Counted from the first letter of the stretch, positions 31,983 to 43,694 are shown. The stretch is 64,000 nt of DNA from Curvularia sp. ZM96 (GCA_022457065.1 JAJGBQ010000003.1:806001-870000), one strand, 5' to 3'. The notes: a model not told the origin generated them from the sequence alone. Translations and numbers: made by a program.

Positions 31983-34529
31983 TGAATTCTCAGGCTCGGG
32001 TAGGGTGAGTCGATGTCGATATGGCACAGGGCAAGGGTAGTATGGCCGACTACCGCTGTGTCGTATTGAATTGTGGGTATTTTGGTGTTGCAGTAGGCAG
32101 GCAGCGTGTGTAAGGTGAGGGTGAGAGGGAGGTCAGGCCATCTTATAGTCGCCACGTCCTTGGGGAGGAGCAGAGATTTACCCAAGACAGCAAACACCAG
32201 GCACCGTGGTACAGTGTTAGTCAAAGGTGAGCGCTTCCCCAGCTTTGTGCAGCCGCGCCAACGACTCGGACGATGAATACGAGCTAGCAGAGCAGATGGT
32301 TCCGCAGCAAGGGCCAGCCGAGCCAATGGCCACGCACGCTGGCGGTCGCAGGCGTCTAGTTTTGCAGCGTAGAGGGTCGGTTCTCTTTACGTCACAGCGG
32401 CTTGGCGCGTCGGGTATGCTGGCACGGCGATTCAAAGCACAAAATTGCCTTCACGTGGCCTGGGCCTTTGCGTTTCGATTACCCCCAGGAAATTCAATCC
32501 GCAGGCCACCTGACCTCCCATGACACATCAAAATCCTCGGACGAGCCCCCTCGTGCCTGCGTCAAGCCTGCTGGGCGCTGCTCGGCATGTTGGCCACCGG
32601 CTGCCGATGCATGCCGTTTGCCCTTTGTTGTCGGCCTTCGTGAAGATTCGCCTCCATCTCACCATCTCACCACCCTCCATCACCATCCATGTATCGCTTG
32701 CTTCTCCGCGCTTCTCCTCGCCAGCAGCACCGTTTGTCCGTCCATTCACCACCACGATGGACTTACACCGCATTTCCGTGATTGACCCCTTCTCGTCTCC
32801 GCGACAACTGCAATGCTTCCAGACTATCGCTAGCCTCTCGCTTTGTCCGTCTCCTGACAGCGCAGCGTCTCGCGGAACCCCCTGATGCACCCGTATGCAA
32901 AATCTTCACGATGCATGGACGCCCGCTCCTTTTGACACGTACTTGCATGAGTTGAAGCCTAGCTTCTTCTCCATCGTGGTCGACCTGGGGCTGATTTGGT
33001 AATTTCTTACGTCTTCAAAACCTTTCCCCGCCTTGCACCTTCTCCACAACCACAAGCTAATTCCCTTACGGGAACTACTTTAGCCTTCCATCTGAACCAA
33101 GCACACTCCCACTGATCCCTCGCAAGCCTTCCGGGTGCTCAATGTGCTGGCTCCGATTGCACGGGATGGCTCTGATTACTACGCCGATGCAATCATGGGC
33201 ACGTCAGGCTGGATGCTCATTACGCAAAGGCGCACAGCAGGTCGGCTACGGTATTGATTGGGCCCCTTGACAGCATCAACCACCTGTCTGAGCACTGTCA
33301 CTTTCTCCTCTTGGTTTCTATGAGCTAAGGAATACGCTACCCCGCAAAACATCTCGGCCCCCTAGCAATCCCGGGTCTTTGAGACTCATTTAGTTTGGGC
33401 ACGGCCACCGGACCCGCCATCTAGCCACGGCAACAAGACTGCGGCTTCCAACAGGGTCTTGGACTATGCTTCTTTTCTGCTACACGTGTCTTCTATTCGT
33501 CCGTCTAGACATTAACCTTGAACATCACAAGGCTGCACAACTCAGCTGACCCCCATCTTCTGAGTTGAGAGCCGCAACACCACCGAAAGGATCGTGCCTT
33601 TCCCCTTTCGGCCGCTGCATCAGGGCTGACGAGGCTTGCGGCTTGCGGTATGCTACCATCTGCCGGCGGATCCCGAGATGTGCTGGATCCTCAATCCGTG
33701 CTTGCTGGTCGGTGCGGAGGGCCAGCTGCACCAGACCTTGATGACTAGGCATGGCGATTTCCCCCCAATTCCGGGTCCACGTAATCAATGCACGCTGCAG
33801 ACGCGCTCATCCTCGGAGAGTCGACTCACCTTTTGCCAGTACAGGCGTATGCTAATCTCAGTCTATTGGATATCCCGGTGGGCCAACATTTGACCCCTAT
33901 GAGGGAAACTTCCGTGTCGATTTTGCAGAATCTATCGTCCCGCGGGATTGACGACAGATACCGACCGAATGGTGCAATATAAATACCACCTGATCACGCA
34001 CAGGAGCTCCCCGGTGATGAAGTCTTGTTTTTGCGTGACTGCCCCGTATTATGGCGAGCTCTGACACTATATTGCTTCACGGCTCTATGCACGACGAGAC
34101 TACTCAAGTAACACCACTATGAGAGAGGCTCTTGAAACCGTTCACACCACCGTCATGTGATGGTGGGACACAAGGATGATAACTTGTAGTACGGAGTAGG
34201 CTCCTACGCGTATTTGTAATCAAGTTACGGTACGACCTGAGGCAGCTTTACTTGTACCAATACGAGAAGGTGCAGGGTCGTGTCCCCATCAATTGACAAA
34301 TTACATCCATTGCTTCTCGAGATGGTTCCTCGTCTTCCAATAGAACGACGGGCGGATATACTGTCCAGGAAAAGCAATCATCACAGAACAAGCGTTACAA
34401 GAACAAATTCAATCAAAATTTGGGGGTATCTTATCCACTACACAACAAAAAGTAACCAAGAATTCTAGCACCACAGTCACCAGCCCCGCCTTGTCTCCTT
34501 CCTTCTGCCATCTAGACTCGCCCCGTGTC
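31983..34529. other. Gene-free 2.5-kb stretch
   Basis: It lies between the start of the F-box gene and the end of ATG6, both on the minus strand. Open frames are short and overlap each other in several frames. A TACGGAGTA element is at 34190-34198. Nothing else can be supported. Confidence 0.5.
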
Positions 34530-36183
34530 TCACCGTCTCCGCATAGCATTACTCTCAACATTGTTTGCGTGCGCGAGCAGGTACTTGCAACACGTAAGCG
34601 TGTACTTGCACGCCTTTGTCCACCCCTCATCTTTGTTGAGCGCAAGCTTGATACTCTGATCGTGAATGCGATCTTTGCGGATTTCATACGGCATCTTGAC
34701 ACCCCCGCTGGCACCACCAGTAGCACTTGGCGGAGCTTGGTGCTCAACAAACTCGCCCAGCTGTCTAAGACACTCGAGAAAAGCAACCATGGCGGCGTCG
34801 AACTTGCGGTGCAAAAAGCCAAAGTTGATGGGAAAGTCACCGGAAGAATATAACTCCAAGCGCTGTTTTGATATCTGTGGTGAAGACGCTGTGGTGGCTG
34901 TAGATGCCTGTTGCGGTCTTGACGTTGATTCAGCAACAGAACCCCCGCCTTTGGATTCTATGCGGGTGATGGTGGACGTGGAGCCCATGGGACATAATTC
35001 GTAGCCGTCAAATTTGTAGCCTAGACGTTCTGCTAGCGTAGCCAGTAGGAGACACGTCTGGCCCCATGCGGCGTTGATTTCGGGCCAATCGACGTAGGGA
35101 TTGGGTAAGCGGCCGAGACGAAGGCCGTTGATGGTGGCGAAGTGGTTGTCGTGCGTGATATTGAAGGTGTCGTTGTAGACGCTTCTTCTTTGTAGCTGAT
35201 TGAGCACTTGTGCATCATGCGCGTACCGTGTGGCTAGGGCATCGCGCTCGTTTTGGAACTCGGTCAGGGTCGTGTTGAAGGCGTTTCGGCTCTTCCAGAA
35301 CTCGTTTTCTTCTTGATCCAATATGCGGGCCTCGGCTTCTAGGGCAGCAATCTGGTTGTCCAGCTCCGCCTTTTCTGCCTCGAGGTTCTCGAGCTGCGTA
35401 ATGGCGGTGCTTTCGGCCTTTTTGGCCGCTTTGAGCGCGGCTTCGGCGGCCTTGACTTCTTCTGCCGTGGGCACATCGGTGTTGGCGCGGCGAAGGAAGT
35501 CGACGTATGCGTCGCGCTCGCGGGTTGCGACGCCTAGTCGCTTTTGCAGGCCTTCAATGAGAATCTCGGTACATTCTACACATATAGGGTGGTCGATGTC
35601 GGAGCGTGCGGAGAGTATCTCGAACATGCGGTTTGTTGTTTCTAGCCCATCTGCCAGACTCGCACCTCCTGCTGTACTTGGGCCATTTGTTGTGCCTTTT
35701 CGCCGCGCTTTGTTATTCGCATCCGAGTTTGTATCCTCTGACTGCGCCTTGCCGTTAGCACTGCGGACGGGCTCTGCAGAGGGCGGATCCATCATCGACT
35801 CGGACATGTGAATGTCGACAAACGACATGGCGGGATTTTGAGGGCCATTTGAGCTCCGTGACGGCGGTGCGCCTTGGATATTGCGTTTGTGTGTAGGGTT
35901 CTTTGCATCTTTGATTGCATCTTGGTACGTCTTGAGGTGTTCTGGGGGGTTGGGAGGACGCGACTGGCGGTTTGGAGAGATCTTTGGAGCTGACAGCTGG
36001 CCTGAAACCACAGAGTCTATGTCGTGGTCAGTACAGAAGTGCGAACTGAGATACCAGGGGTTGTGCTGTACCTGTCAACAGCTTAAAGGCAGCCGGGTTG
36101 AGCTGGTCGATGGAGGCATCGATGTCTATGGGTGTCCGGCACTTCTGGCAGGCCAAGCCCGCTGGTTTCTTATCGTTGAGCAT
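34530..36183 (-). CDS. ATG6: Atg6/Vps30 (Beclin 1), subunit of class III PI3-kinase complexes
   Basis: Exon 1 (36183-36072) and exon 2 (36016-34530) join across a 55-bp intron to 532 aa. The N-terminus has a C12-x2-C15 pair in ACQKCRTPIDID followed by DQLNPAAFKLLT, a conserved Beclin N-terminal block. A long coiled coil (TREREAYVDFL-like, then KAAEAALKAAKKAEST and LENLEAEKAELDNQIAALE) spans about residues 210-290. The evolutionarily conserved domain follows (INGLRLGRLPNPYVDWPEINAAWGQ, LGYKFDGYEL, FPINFGFLHRKFDAAM) and ends WTKACKYTLTCCKYLLAHAN. The protein acts with Vps34 and Vps15 in autophagosome formation and endosomal sorting. Divergent from SCM3. Confidence 0.95.
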
Positions 36184-36480
36184 CTCATGAGACGTGCACC
36201 TTCATGCTGTTCTGAGGAGTGGACTATCCGGGCGCAGTGATGAATGACGATGCGGCGGTTCGCGGTTGGAGATCACCTGCAGGCGGGTGGGGCACCTCCG
36301 GCCGCCGCTAAGAGACGCTGGCCGAGGGGAAGTCGCGTCGCAACCGTTGTCAGCGCGTCGGGCTAGCCCTTGTCGCAAATCGTCGCAAACAACCCCCGCC
36401 CAGCGCCAACCCACCAACTCTATCGCCCTCGCTCGAGACTTGCGCTCCTTCCTGTCGGATCTGAAAGGGTCATCAGCGCT
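36184..36480. promoter_or_regulatory. Bidirectional promoter ATG6/SCM3
   Basis: 297 bp between divergent start codons, GC-rich and without a TATA box. A frame open from 36370 joins the SCM3 frame without an intron, but its upstream part has no conserved motif. Confidence 0.55.
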
Positions 36481-38778
36481 ATGGAATCACCATCGAAGCG
36501 CATGCGCATCTGGCAATCTGTCGAAGTGGACGAAGAGAATGTCGAGTACATCAAAGCAAAACAGAAACAACAACAAAAGTTCAAAGGCCGACTAGAGTCG
36601 ATATTCGAGAAATATGGAAACATGCACGAGTCTATGAGCGACGAGATTGACATGACAACCAATCGAGTGGTAGTGGATAGAGGCCATTTGCGGAGACTGA
36701 AGCGCCAGGTTGGTCGGAAAGAGACAATATTGTTGGACACGCTTGGGTTGGCTGTGGAGAAGGAGCCGGAACAAGGAAGCGAAGAGGAGGAAAACGGAGA
36801 GGAATCAGCAGACGAATTGGCACCCGCCCAACCTCCAAAGTCGCATGGACAGCCTGAGCTGGATATACAAGGACCCAAAATACCAGATCACAACGCGCAG
36901 TCCCCGCGCAGCGACAACATTTCCTCAGTACCACAACCAACCAACGATCCGGCGACCTCGATACCGCACGTCGGCACTATGCAAAGTCCCAACACGCCAA
37001 ACCCGACATCAAACATCTTGCCATTTGTTCAGTTTCCACAAACTCCTGCCGGACAGCAGGCACAGAGTACATTCTACCTGACTTTGACTCAGGGAATCAG
37101 TGAAGTGATTCAAAAAGCCATGGCTCAATCTGGTCTCCTACCCCCTAACCTTCAATCGCCATTTGTAAACCCTGCCCCACTACCAACTACACCGATCACA
37201 ACAGCCGATAGGATTGCACCCGCTACCGACCCGAAATGGTTCTTTCCGCCGCTGTCTGCGACACGCCAGAACCCGGTAGCTCAATCCAGTCCTCTTCCTG
37301 CAGGTCCACCGACTGAGCAGGTTGATCAAGCAACCAGGACCGCACTTCCGTATGCGCCCCAAGGACAAGTCTTAGCAGAGTCCACTCCCCCAATCAATGA
37401 AGCGTCTCCTATGGTGTCTCGGGCGATGTTAGAAGCAAGCTCTCCTACGAGAGGTCGTCGCACCAGTCCACGAGTTGAGATTCAAAAACGCCACATTCGC
37501 CCTGTTAGAAAGTATCCATTCACTCCAGAAGACGACGCATATCTAAGCAAGAAAAAGATGGTGGATCAATTGTCGTGGACTGCTATCAAAGAGAGTCAAG
37601 GGAAATGGAAAGATTGGCCAGTGAGCGCTCTGAGCAGGCGCTGGGCTGTGATTAAAGACCAGAATCTGCATTTGCAAGCACCAGTTTTAGCTTGTCCGGG
37701 TGAGGACATCGATGATGTTGACCATGGATTGAAGGAGCAAACGCAAACTCTACCGCAGTCTCACCATCTGCCAACTCCTAGTTCTTCAGAGCACGAAGAT
37801 GGCCAAAAGATCGAATCGACTGAAAATGCCAACGAATTCCCATCAAGCGCAATCTTTGACGACGATGAGCGTGAGCTGTTGTCTCTTGCCGGCACAGATG
37901 TGGAGGACCAGGATGAGGATCAGGATGAGGATCAGGATCAGGATGAGAACGAGGACCATCTACCCAGTGACGAAGAAGCATCAGATCTCATTTCAGAAGA
38001 CAGCATTATACCTTCGATAGAAACAGCAGACTTACCTACCGAAGAACCATCAGGCCTGATAGAGGAAGACGACCTACAACGGGAACTGCTAGAAAACTTG
38101 CCTATGCAGGACGCCACCATCAGTCCCCCACCACAGCCATCAGTCCAGATCAAGACGGAACCTGCCTTGTACTCTCCTATCATAACACGCACACAGGACA
38201 CGCTCCCACAGCGCTTCGAAACAGTCCCCGACTCCGACTCTCTCGAAGACACTACCAACAAATCCCTTCCGCACCAGCCAACCCCTTCTTCCTCCGTCCG
38301 TTGCCCCATCTGCGACCGTGCTTTCGAATCCCTCCAATCCCTTGCCCGCCACACTGCCAACCCTAGAAACACACATATGCATCTTGCCCCATCAGTGCTC
38401 GGAAAAAGCCCTTCCCGCGACCTCACCACCAATGACGACGATCTCCTCCCCGCTCCCTCGACACCGATAAAACGCGAACCCAACACACCCTCCTCAAGGT
38501 CCTTTTTTGTCTCGGGATTTCAAACACCAAAAGCGGGGGACATGAGGAGAATTAGTTTTGCGCAAGGCGAGCAAGATATGGGGAGGAGTGAGAAGAAGCT
38601 GAGTGTTAAGCAGCTCAAGCGGTGTTGGAAGGGGACAGGCACACCAGTGGCGTCTGCGAAGAAGGGGAAGAGGGGGAGGGAGAGTCTGGGGGCAGTGATG
38701 GGGAGATCGGTGAAGAAGATAAAGCTTGGGGGGTTAGGGGAAAGAGAGAGTGAGGAGAGGGATGAGCTTTGTTTTTGA
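36481..38778 (+). CDS. SCM3: CENP-A chaperone Scm3 (HJURP) with Myb-like domain and C2H2-like finger
   Basis: A single exon from ATG 36481 gives 765 aa. Residues about 25-85 carry the Scm3 core (VEYIKAKQKQQQKFKGRLES, IFEKYGNMHESMSDEIDM, VVVDRGHLRRL), which binds the CENP-A/H4 dimer. A disordered Pro/Gln-rich region follows. A Myb/SANT-like domain lies near residues 339-395 (KYPFTPEDDAYLSKKK, LSWTAIKESQGKWKDWPVSALSRRW), then an acidic DEDQ tract. A CPICDRAFESLQSLARH finger lies near 607-630. The basic C-terminus contains several KK/RR patches. The protein should deposit centromeric histone H3 at kinetochores. The added Myb and zinc finger are known for filamentous ascomycete members and suggest direct DNA contact. 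Confidence 0.9.
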   Translation: MESPSKRMRIWQSVEVDEENVEYIKAKQKQQQKFKGRLESIFEKYGNMHESMSDEIDMTTNRVVVDRGHLRRLKRQVGRKETILLDTLGLAVEKEPEQGSEEEENGEESADELAPAQPPKSHGQPELDIQGPKIPDHNAQSPRSDNISSVPQPTNDPATSIPHVGTMQSPNTPNPTSNILPFVQFPQTPAGQQAQSTFYLTLTQGISEVIQKAMAQSGLLPPNLQSPFVNPAPLPTTPITTADRIAPATDPKWFFPPLSATRQNPVAQSSPLPAGPPTEQVDQATRTALPYAPQGQVLAESTPPINEASPMVSRAMLEASSPTRGRRTSPRVEIQKRHIRPVRKYPFTPEDDAYLSKKKMVDQLSWTAIKESQGKWKDWPVSALSRRWAVIKDQNLHLQAPVLACPGEDIDDVDHGLKEQTQTLPQSHHLPTPSSSEHEDGQKIESTENANEFPSSAIFDDDERELLSLAGTDVEDQDEDQDEDQDQDENEDHLPSDEEASDLISEDSIIPSIETADLPTEEPSGLIEEDDLQRELLENLPMQDATISPPPQPSVQIKTEPALYSPIITRTQDTLPQRFETVPDSDSLEDTTNKSLPHQPTPSSSVRCPICDRAFESLQSLARHTANPRNTHMHLAPSVLGKSPSRDLTTNDDDLLPAPSTPIKREPNTPSSRSFFVSGFQTPKAGDMRRISFAQGEQDMGRSEKKLSVKQLKRCWKGTGTPVASAKKGKRGRESLGAVMGRSVKKIKLGGLGERESEERDELCF
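37907..37950 (+). repeat. In-frame acidic micro-repeat (DEDQ units)
   Basis: GATGAGGATCAG-type units repeat with small shifts, giving a Asp/Glu/Gln tract in Scm3. It is in frame and likely length-variable between strains. Confidence 0.7.
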
Positions 38779-39048
38779 GGAGATTGGAAAGTTGATATAG
38801 GACTGTAGAAGGGTAGAAAAAGCGAGATCTAAATAAAATAAAGTATCTTTTTCCCTCCAAAGCAAGTCTTTTTATGCATTTAACGTGGTGAAGCTTAGTA
38901 GTAAGTAGACTTTTACCAATTCCGACACAAGTATATACGTACTTCATTCCTAGAATGCATACCCAAACTACCTAGCCTGTACATTAGCATCAATTCTATC
39001 CCGATATTTTCCGCACTCATCCCTACCTCCTTAACCTCCTCCCAGCTT

Positions 39049-41711
39049 CTAAACCTTCACCTCGTCTCCCTTCCGACACCTAAACCTAAACACAGCATAT
39101 GGTCTCTCCAGGCTATCCATATACTCCGGCCTCGCAACCGCATGACCGTAGTCTGTGGCTTCTGTAGTACGGATAGCAGTGGTGGGTTGAGGAGACTTTT
39201 TCACCGTGGTTTTCGCGGTACTTGCTCTGCTTGCGGGTCTATGCGAGTGGTGTGAGGCGCGTGTGGGGGAGGGAGGGGGAGGGAAGGACCAGTTTGTCGT
39301 CGTGAAGGGAGGAACTGGAACCTTTCTATTGGTGTCTTGTTTGGGCTGGGTCGGCGAGGACTTGGATGCGACTGTTTTACCGACGGAGGATTTCCGCGTG
39401 TGGCTGCTGGCTTTTCTATTTTTCTTGCTGTGGGGTTTCTTGTTGGATTCTTTTGGGGTGGAAGGGGAACCCCAGGGTACTGGTGAGGGCGATTCTGCAG
39501 TCCATTCGGTCTTGTGCGAGGGTTTGGGTGTCGAGGACCATGTGGTGTCTGCGTCCCAGGTAGAGTTCTTAGTACTACCCCATGTAGACGATGATGTGGA
39601 GCGAAGCTGTTTCTCGCTGGCGGTTGTGCTGTTTTTGCCGGACTCATCCCACGGCGATGATGTGTGTTTCCCGCCTTCATCCCAAGCTGATGCTGCATCT
39701 TTCCGGGCTTCATCCCACTGTGAAGTGTGTTTCCCTGGCCCATCCCACGGCAATACTACATTTTTCCCATTTCCACCCCAGGTTTCAGCATACGGCGCCG
39801 GCGGTGTACTGCTCCGCTGCGTCTTCATCGTATCCTGCACAGTCGCGACCCAAGCCGGGACCGGCAGCGGAGAAACTTTTGTATCCGCATGTGTGCTTGA
39901 ATTTTTCGATCGCAGATGCTTTGAAACTGGGGTGGCTGGGGCGTTCACGATGACGGGTGTCATGTGTGTGATGCTGGAAGAAGCAGATGGCTTTGAGGCT
40001 TCGGACGGATGCCAGGAAGATGTGTGATGTGTGTGCCGAGAGGGATCCCGGGCATGACTATGTAGAGATTTTGAAGGATGGGTAGAGGCTTTGGATTTGC
40101 GTCGAGGCGTTTGGGCGTGGGATTGGAAATTGGACGGATGTATAGTGTCGTTTGAGCTGTTGAGTGAGACGGAGGACGAGGACGGTGCATGATTCGCCCA
40201 TCCTTTGTCTTCCGGGTGAGTTCCATAGCCTAATCTTGAAGGTTCAGGGCGGACGAGAAGTTGGGGATCAGAGTGAGGAGGTGCTGTCGAAGGACACAAC
40301 TTCGCCGATGCACTCGGATCCTTCCACTCCTCTCCCCCAGCCGTCTCCCACGTCTCGTCCGTATCCCAAGATTCAGACGGCGTCTCGTCATTCGGGTGCC
40401 AGTCATTGTCGCCGCTAGAAGTCTCCGTCTCCCAAGCAGGCTCCACGTCCCAATTAACGTGGGTTTTAGCTTTGCTCTTCGTCTCGTGCTGGGTCCATCC
40501 ACCTTGAGACTGGCCCCAGTCCAATCCACCGTCACTGCGACGATCGGATTTATGTGACGAGACTCGCTTGGACTTGCTAGATGCTTTCTTGAAATCTGAA
40601 ATTGGAGATCCTGGCCATGCACCTGGGGCTTGACTCGTCAAGTCTTCCTTCTGTGATGCGTGGGCTGAATCTCTGTCCTGCTTTTCAGACCGTACTTCCG
40701 TTCGTCGCGACTCTTCTACGCCCTGCTTGACTGCTGTCTTGAGTAGTTTGTTCAGCCACACTGGATCCACGTCATTGGTTTCCAGACCCGTGTTGCTGTG
40801 CTTTCTGCGGTGAGAACCTTCTTTCTCGCTCGGAATAGGTCCACTGCCGTACTGGAAGCCTTCAGGAGGAAGATCGTCTGCGCGTCGTGTGCGTGGGCTA
40901 GTCGTCTCCGAGTGCCTAGACCTATGCCTCGAGTAATGTGAGTTCGACGCTCTACACGCCCTGTCTCGTCCGTAGTGAATATAGTAATCCGAATCTTCAC
41001 CACTGCGCAGTGATTCCGCATACGGCGCACGATACGATGACGGCGGCGGCGGCGTCGTCGACGAACTGAATGCCCTACCCACACGATTAAATGCCGGTCC
41101 GCGATCGTCATATCCAGACCGCTTATGGTCCTTAGACGATCCCGCATCCGAGTCCAGATAGCAATCCGACCAGTCCCCCGCGCCATCCAGATTCATCTGC
41201 GGCACAGCCTTGGTATCGCGTGTGCCGGCACATCGCAGCACCACCACTTCAATGCAATCCTTATTCTCCAGCGTATTCGTTGCGCAAGGCTCATCTGCAG
41301 ACACTACTTCCCGTTAGCTTCTCCCCAAACATACCCAGACAACATCTCCAACGTACCATTACTCAACGTATCAAATGTCCACTCCCTCGCAACCATCGAC
41401 CCATCCCTCTTCCTCTCTTCCTTCTGTCTGACGCGGAAATCCACCAGAGAGTGGCGATCAGACGGCGTCCCCGGCTTGAGACCCTGGCGATTGCGGTTGC
41501 ATTGGTAGACGCCGTCGATGTAGACGAAGAGGGCGATGCCGGGGGCGATGAACTTGGTCGAGGTGAGGTGAATGGAGAAGGATTGTGGCTGGGTGGGAAT
41601 AGGCACGCAGGTTTCGACGATGCCGTCGCCGTAGAGGGTATTGTATTCTGGGAGAGGTTGGTGCGCTTGGGAGAGCTCAATGGTGCAGGTGAGGTCTTTG
41701 AGGGAGGGCAT
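39049..41711 (-). CDS. Disordered protein with conserved N-terminal domain and many Trp motifs
   Basis: Exon 1 (41711-41357) and exon 2 (41294-39049) join across a 62-bp intron to 866 aa. Residues 1-150 look folded: YGDGIVETCVPIPTQPQSFS, IALFVYIDGVYQCNRNRQGL, REWTFDTLSN, CIEVVVLRCAG, resembling a family of uncharacterised fungal beta-rich N-terminal domains. The rest is Ser/His/Lys-rich and disordered. It has about 25 tryptophans set in Gly/Ser/Thr/Asp/Glu contexts (DWGQSQGGW, NWDVEPAW, DNDWHPND, SWDTDETW), including tandem WDE-GGKHTSS-type units. That spacing is reminiscent of Argonaute-binding GW/WG proteins, but it could be another short-motif ligand. It converges on SCM3. Confidence 0.8.
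39630..39760 (-). repeat. Four tandem ~33-bp units encoding WD-x-GGKHTSS-like motifs
   Basis: The CATCCCA core (minus-strand TGGGATG) recurs at 39645, 39678, 39711 and 39741, spaced 33, 33 and 30 bp, all in frame. Units encode WDGPGKHTSQ, WDEARKDAASA, WDEGGKHTSSP and WDESGKNSTT. Confidence 0.85.
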
Positions 41712-42238
41712 GGTGGGTGGTGGAGTGGTGTTGGAGATCTGCTTGGAGTGTGAAAGTATTAGAGCGTGGAGTTGGTGTTTACTACCAGATGTAGATTCAA
41801 GTGAAGGTGAGCTGTTAGTGGTGACTGGGCAACCACGCTGAAGTGATCACAGTGCGCACTCGAAACATGCCTTGAACTCAAGTAAAGTGGTCTAGCACGG
41901 TTTTCAGGGTCCAGACTACAGGAACGTGTTATTCACACATCTGCTTGACAAACACGTCATCTTTAGATATCATAGCTTCTATCAAATCATATCAGCAGTG
42001 TCTGCTCGTAAACAAACCGTGCCTCCGAAGTCGCATATCATAAATCATTGATGGATATTCCCTTGCTTCAAATGCAGACAACCGACGCCATACCGTATGT
42101 AAACCGACCTGCTCCGTGTTCGACATGTCTTGTTTGTGAGGTGCACCAGCACACAACCAAACGACACAAGGCCCTATGCCAGCCACTTGTATCAAGACCA
42201 CGCAACCTCGCCACCTCGCCAGTAAAAATTTCCGGGCC
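41712..42238. other. Intergenic
   Basis: 527 bp between the start of the Trp-rich gene and the end of WSS1 (both minus). No gene seen. Confidence 0.5.
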
Positions 42239-43694
42239 TCACGAATCCAGCTTCATGGTTCCGCAGAGCGAACAAGTCCACCACTGATTTTCCTGCATTT
42301 GGTTAGCAAACATTGCTATGTATTGTATCTTGACATTCTCACCATAAAAGTCCCGCATTCAAGGCAGTTCCAGCCTATTCGCCCTCTTGCAGGCTCAAAC
42401 GGCGTGGCACCCTGCCCTCGCAGCCCAGACTGTGGTGGTGGTTTGGGTAGAGTGGGTGTCGTATAGGAGGACCCGAAGCGTTTATGCTCTGGTATAGGCT
42501 GAGGTGGTTGCTCCAGGCCACAAGCGTCACAGGCAAGGTAATCGAGTGGATTGTGTAGTGTGCATTGTGGACACGCCCACTTATTCGGGTCGGTGGGAAG
42601 ACTGGTAGGAGGTGTGGGTGGAAGACTCTTATTTCGCTGCTGCTCTTCTTCGTACGAGATGAGGCGCGAGGGTGTTCTCGTGGACTTTGGAGGTGCGTGT
42701 GGTGTTCTTGATGACGTTGGCGTGATGAGGCGTGACTGAGACCGGCCTGGAGGAGGATAGGTTGTGCTGCGTATGGGGTGGGATTGAATTGCTCGGGGAG
42801 CGGGCGAAGGGGTAGGGGAAGGCGGCGCACTGTCAAACTGAAGTCCGTTTTGAGGATCCCAACTCAGGCCCCCGTTACCCGTTGGGGCGCCTAACCTCTG
42901 CATTTCCTCGTCGTACATGAGGTCTTGCAGCGCTTGAGCAATCGCCCAATCGTTCGCATCATCCTGCTCGGCTACGGTACGAAATCTTTCCTGCTCTTGC
43001 TGGTTGACTAGCCTCTCAGCCTCGGAGCTTCCGCTTGCACACCCGTCAGTGATGCTGTTTCTTCGCGATGCTGCGTCAGCGATGACTTTACGCATGTCCA
43101 CGCCGCGAGCCGCTGGCCGTGAACCACCCAAACGATGTCCTCCAGCGTTGGCGTTGGTCGTGGACTTTCGCTTTTCAGCGGCTACTCTAGCCTGACGGCG
43201 CATCTCATCGAGCGGTATGCGCTTGCCACCGAGCTTTTGGCCCTGCGTCAGGAATCCCTCGCCGGTGTAACCCTTCATCAGGAGGGACTGGTGCTCCTCA
43301 CGAAGCTCATTCCACAGGTTGTTGAAGTCGACATTGTGAGGACCAATCACTATATGGCACAGTTCATGCAGTAATGTGTCTGTAACTTGCTCCAGGGAAA
43401 GAAACTGCCTAGAGTCGTAGTGATATCTCAGGCGGATGAGGATCCTCTCTGTGCGGTTGATGTTGAGGCCTATGGGCTAGTCAGCAACATCCCCAGACCG
43501 TCTCCTGCATCCCTACCTAGCAGCTGAGGCTCGTCTGGAAGAAACTCTGCGAGGATGCCCACCTTCCAGCCGCGCTTCCTCATCATGGGCTTGACCATGG
43601 AGGCAGCCTTGCGGAGCGTGTGCAGGGCCTCGCCATCCCGGGGAAGGTGTTTCAGGTGCTCATAGGCGTCGAAATGTGCGTCAATCTCTCTCAT
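42239..43694 (-). CDS. WSS1: Wss1-type WLM metalloprotease with RanBP2 zinc fingers
   Basis: Three exons, 43694-43517, 43469-42343 and 42292-42239, give 452 aa. The WLM domain starts the protein; the zinc site is H94-E95-L-C-H98 with the third ligand H104 in GPHN, a complete HExxHx5H. RWKVGILAEF-like RGWKVGILAEFLP is also typical. Two RanBP2-type fingers follow: WACPQCTLHNPLDYLACDAC and a C-terminal WNCLECGTFM-ENQWWTCSLCGTM. The second is complete only when the 54-nt exon 3 is spliced on (donor GTGAGA, branch TGCTAAC, acceptor TGCAG); reading on without splicing stops after nine aberrant residues. Wss1/SPRTN proteases degrade DNA-protein crosslinks and SUMO-modified substrates. Nuclear. Confidence 0.93.

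Noticed and set aside
39206..40027. Plus-strand open frame of 273 codons
   Set aside because: Antisense of the Trp-rich gene; repeats arise from its tandem units.
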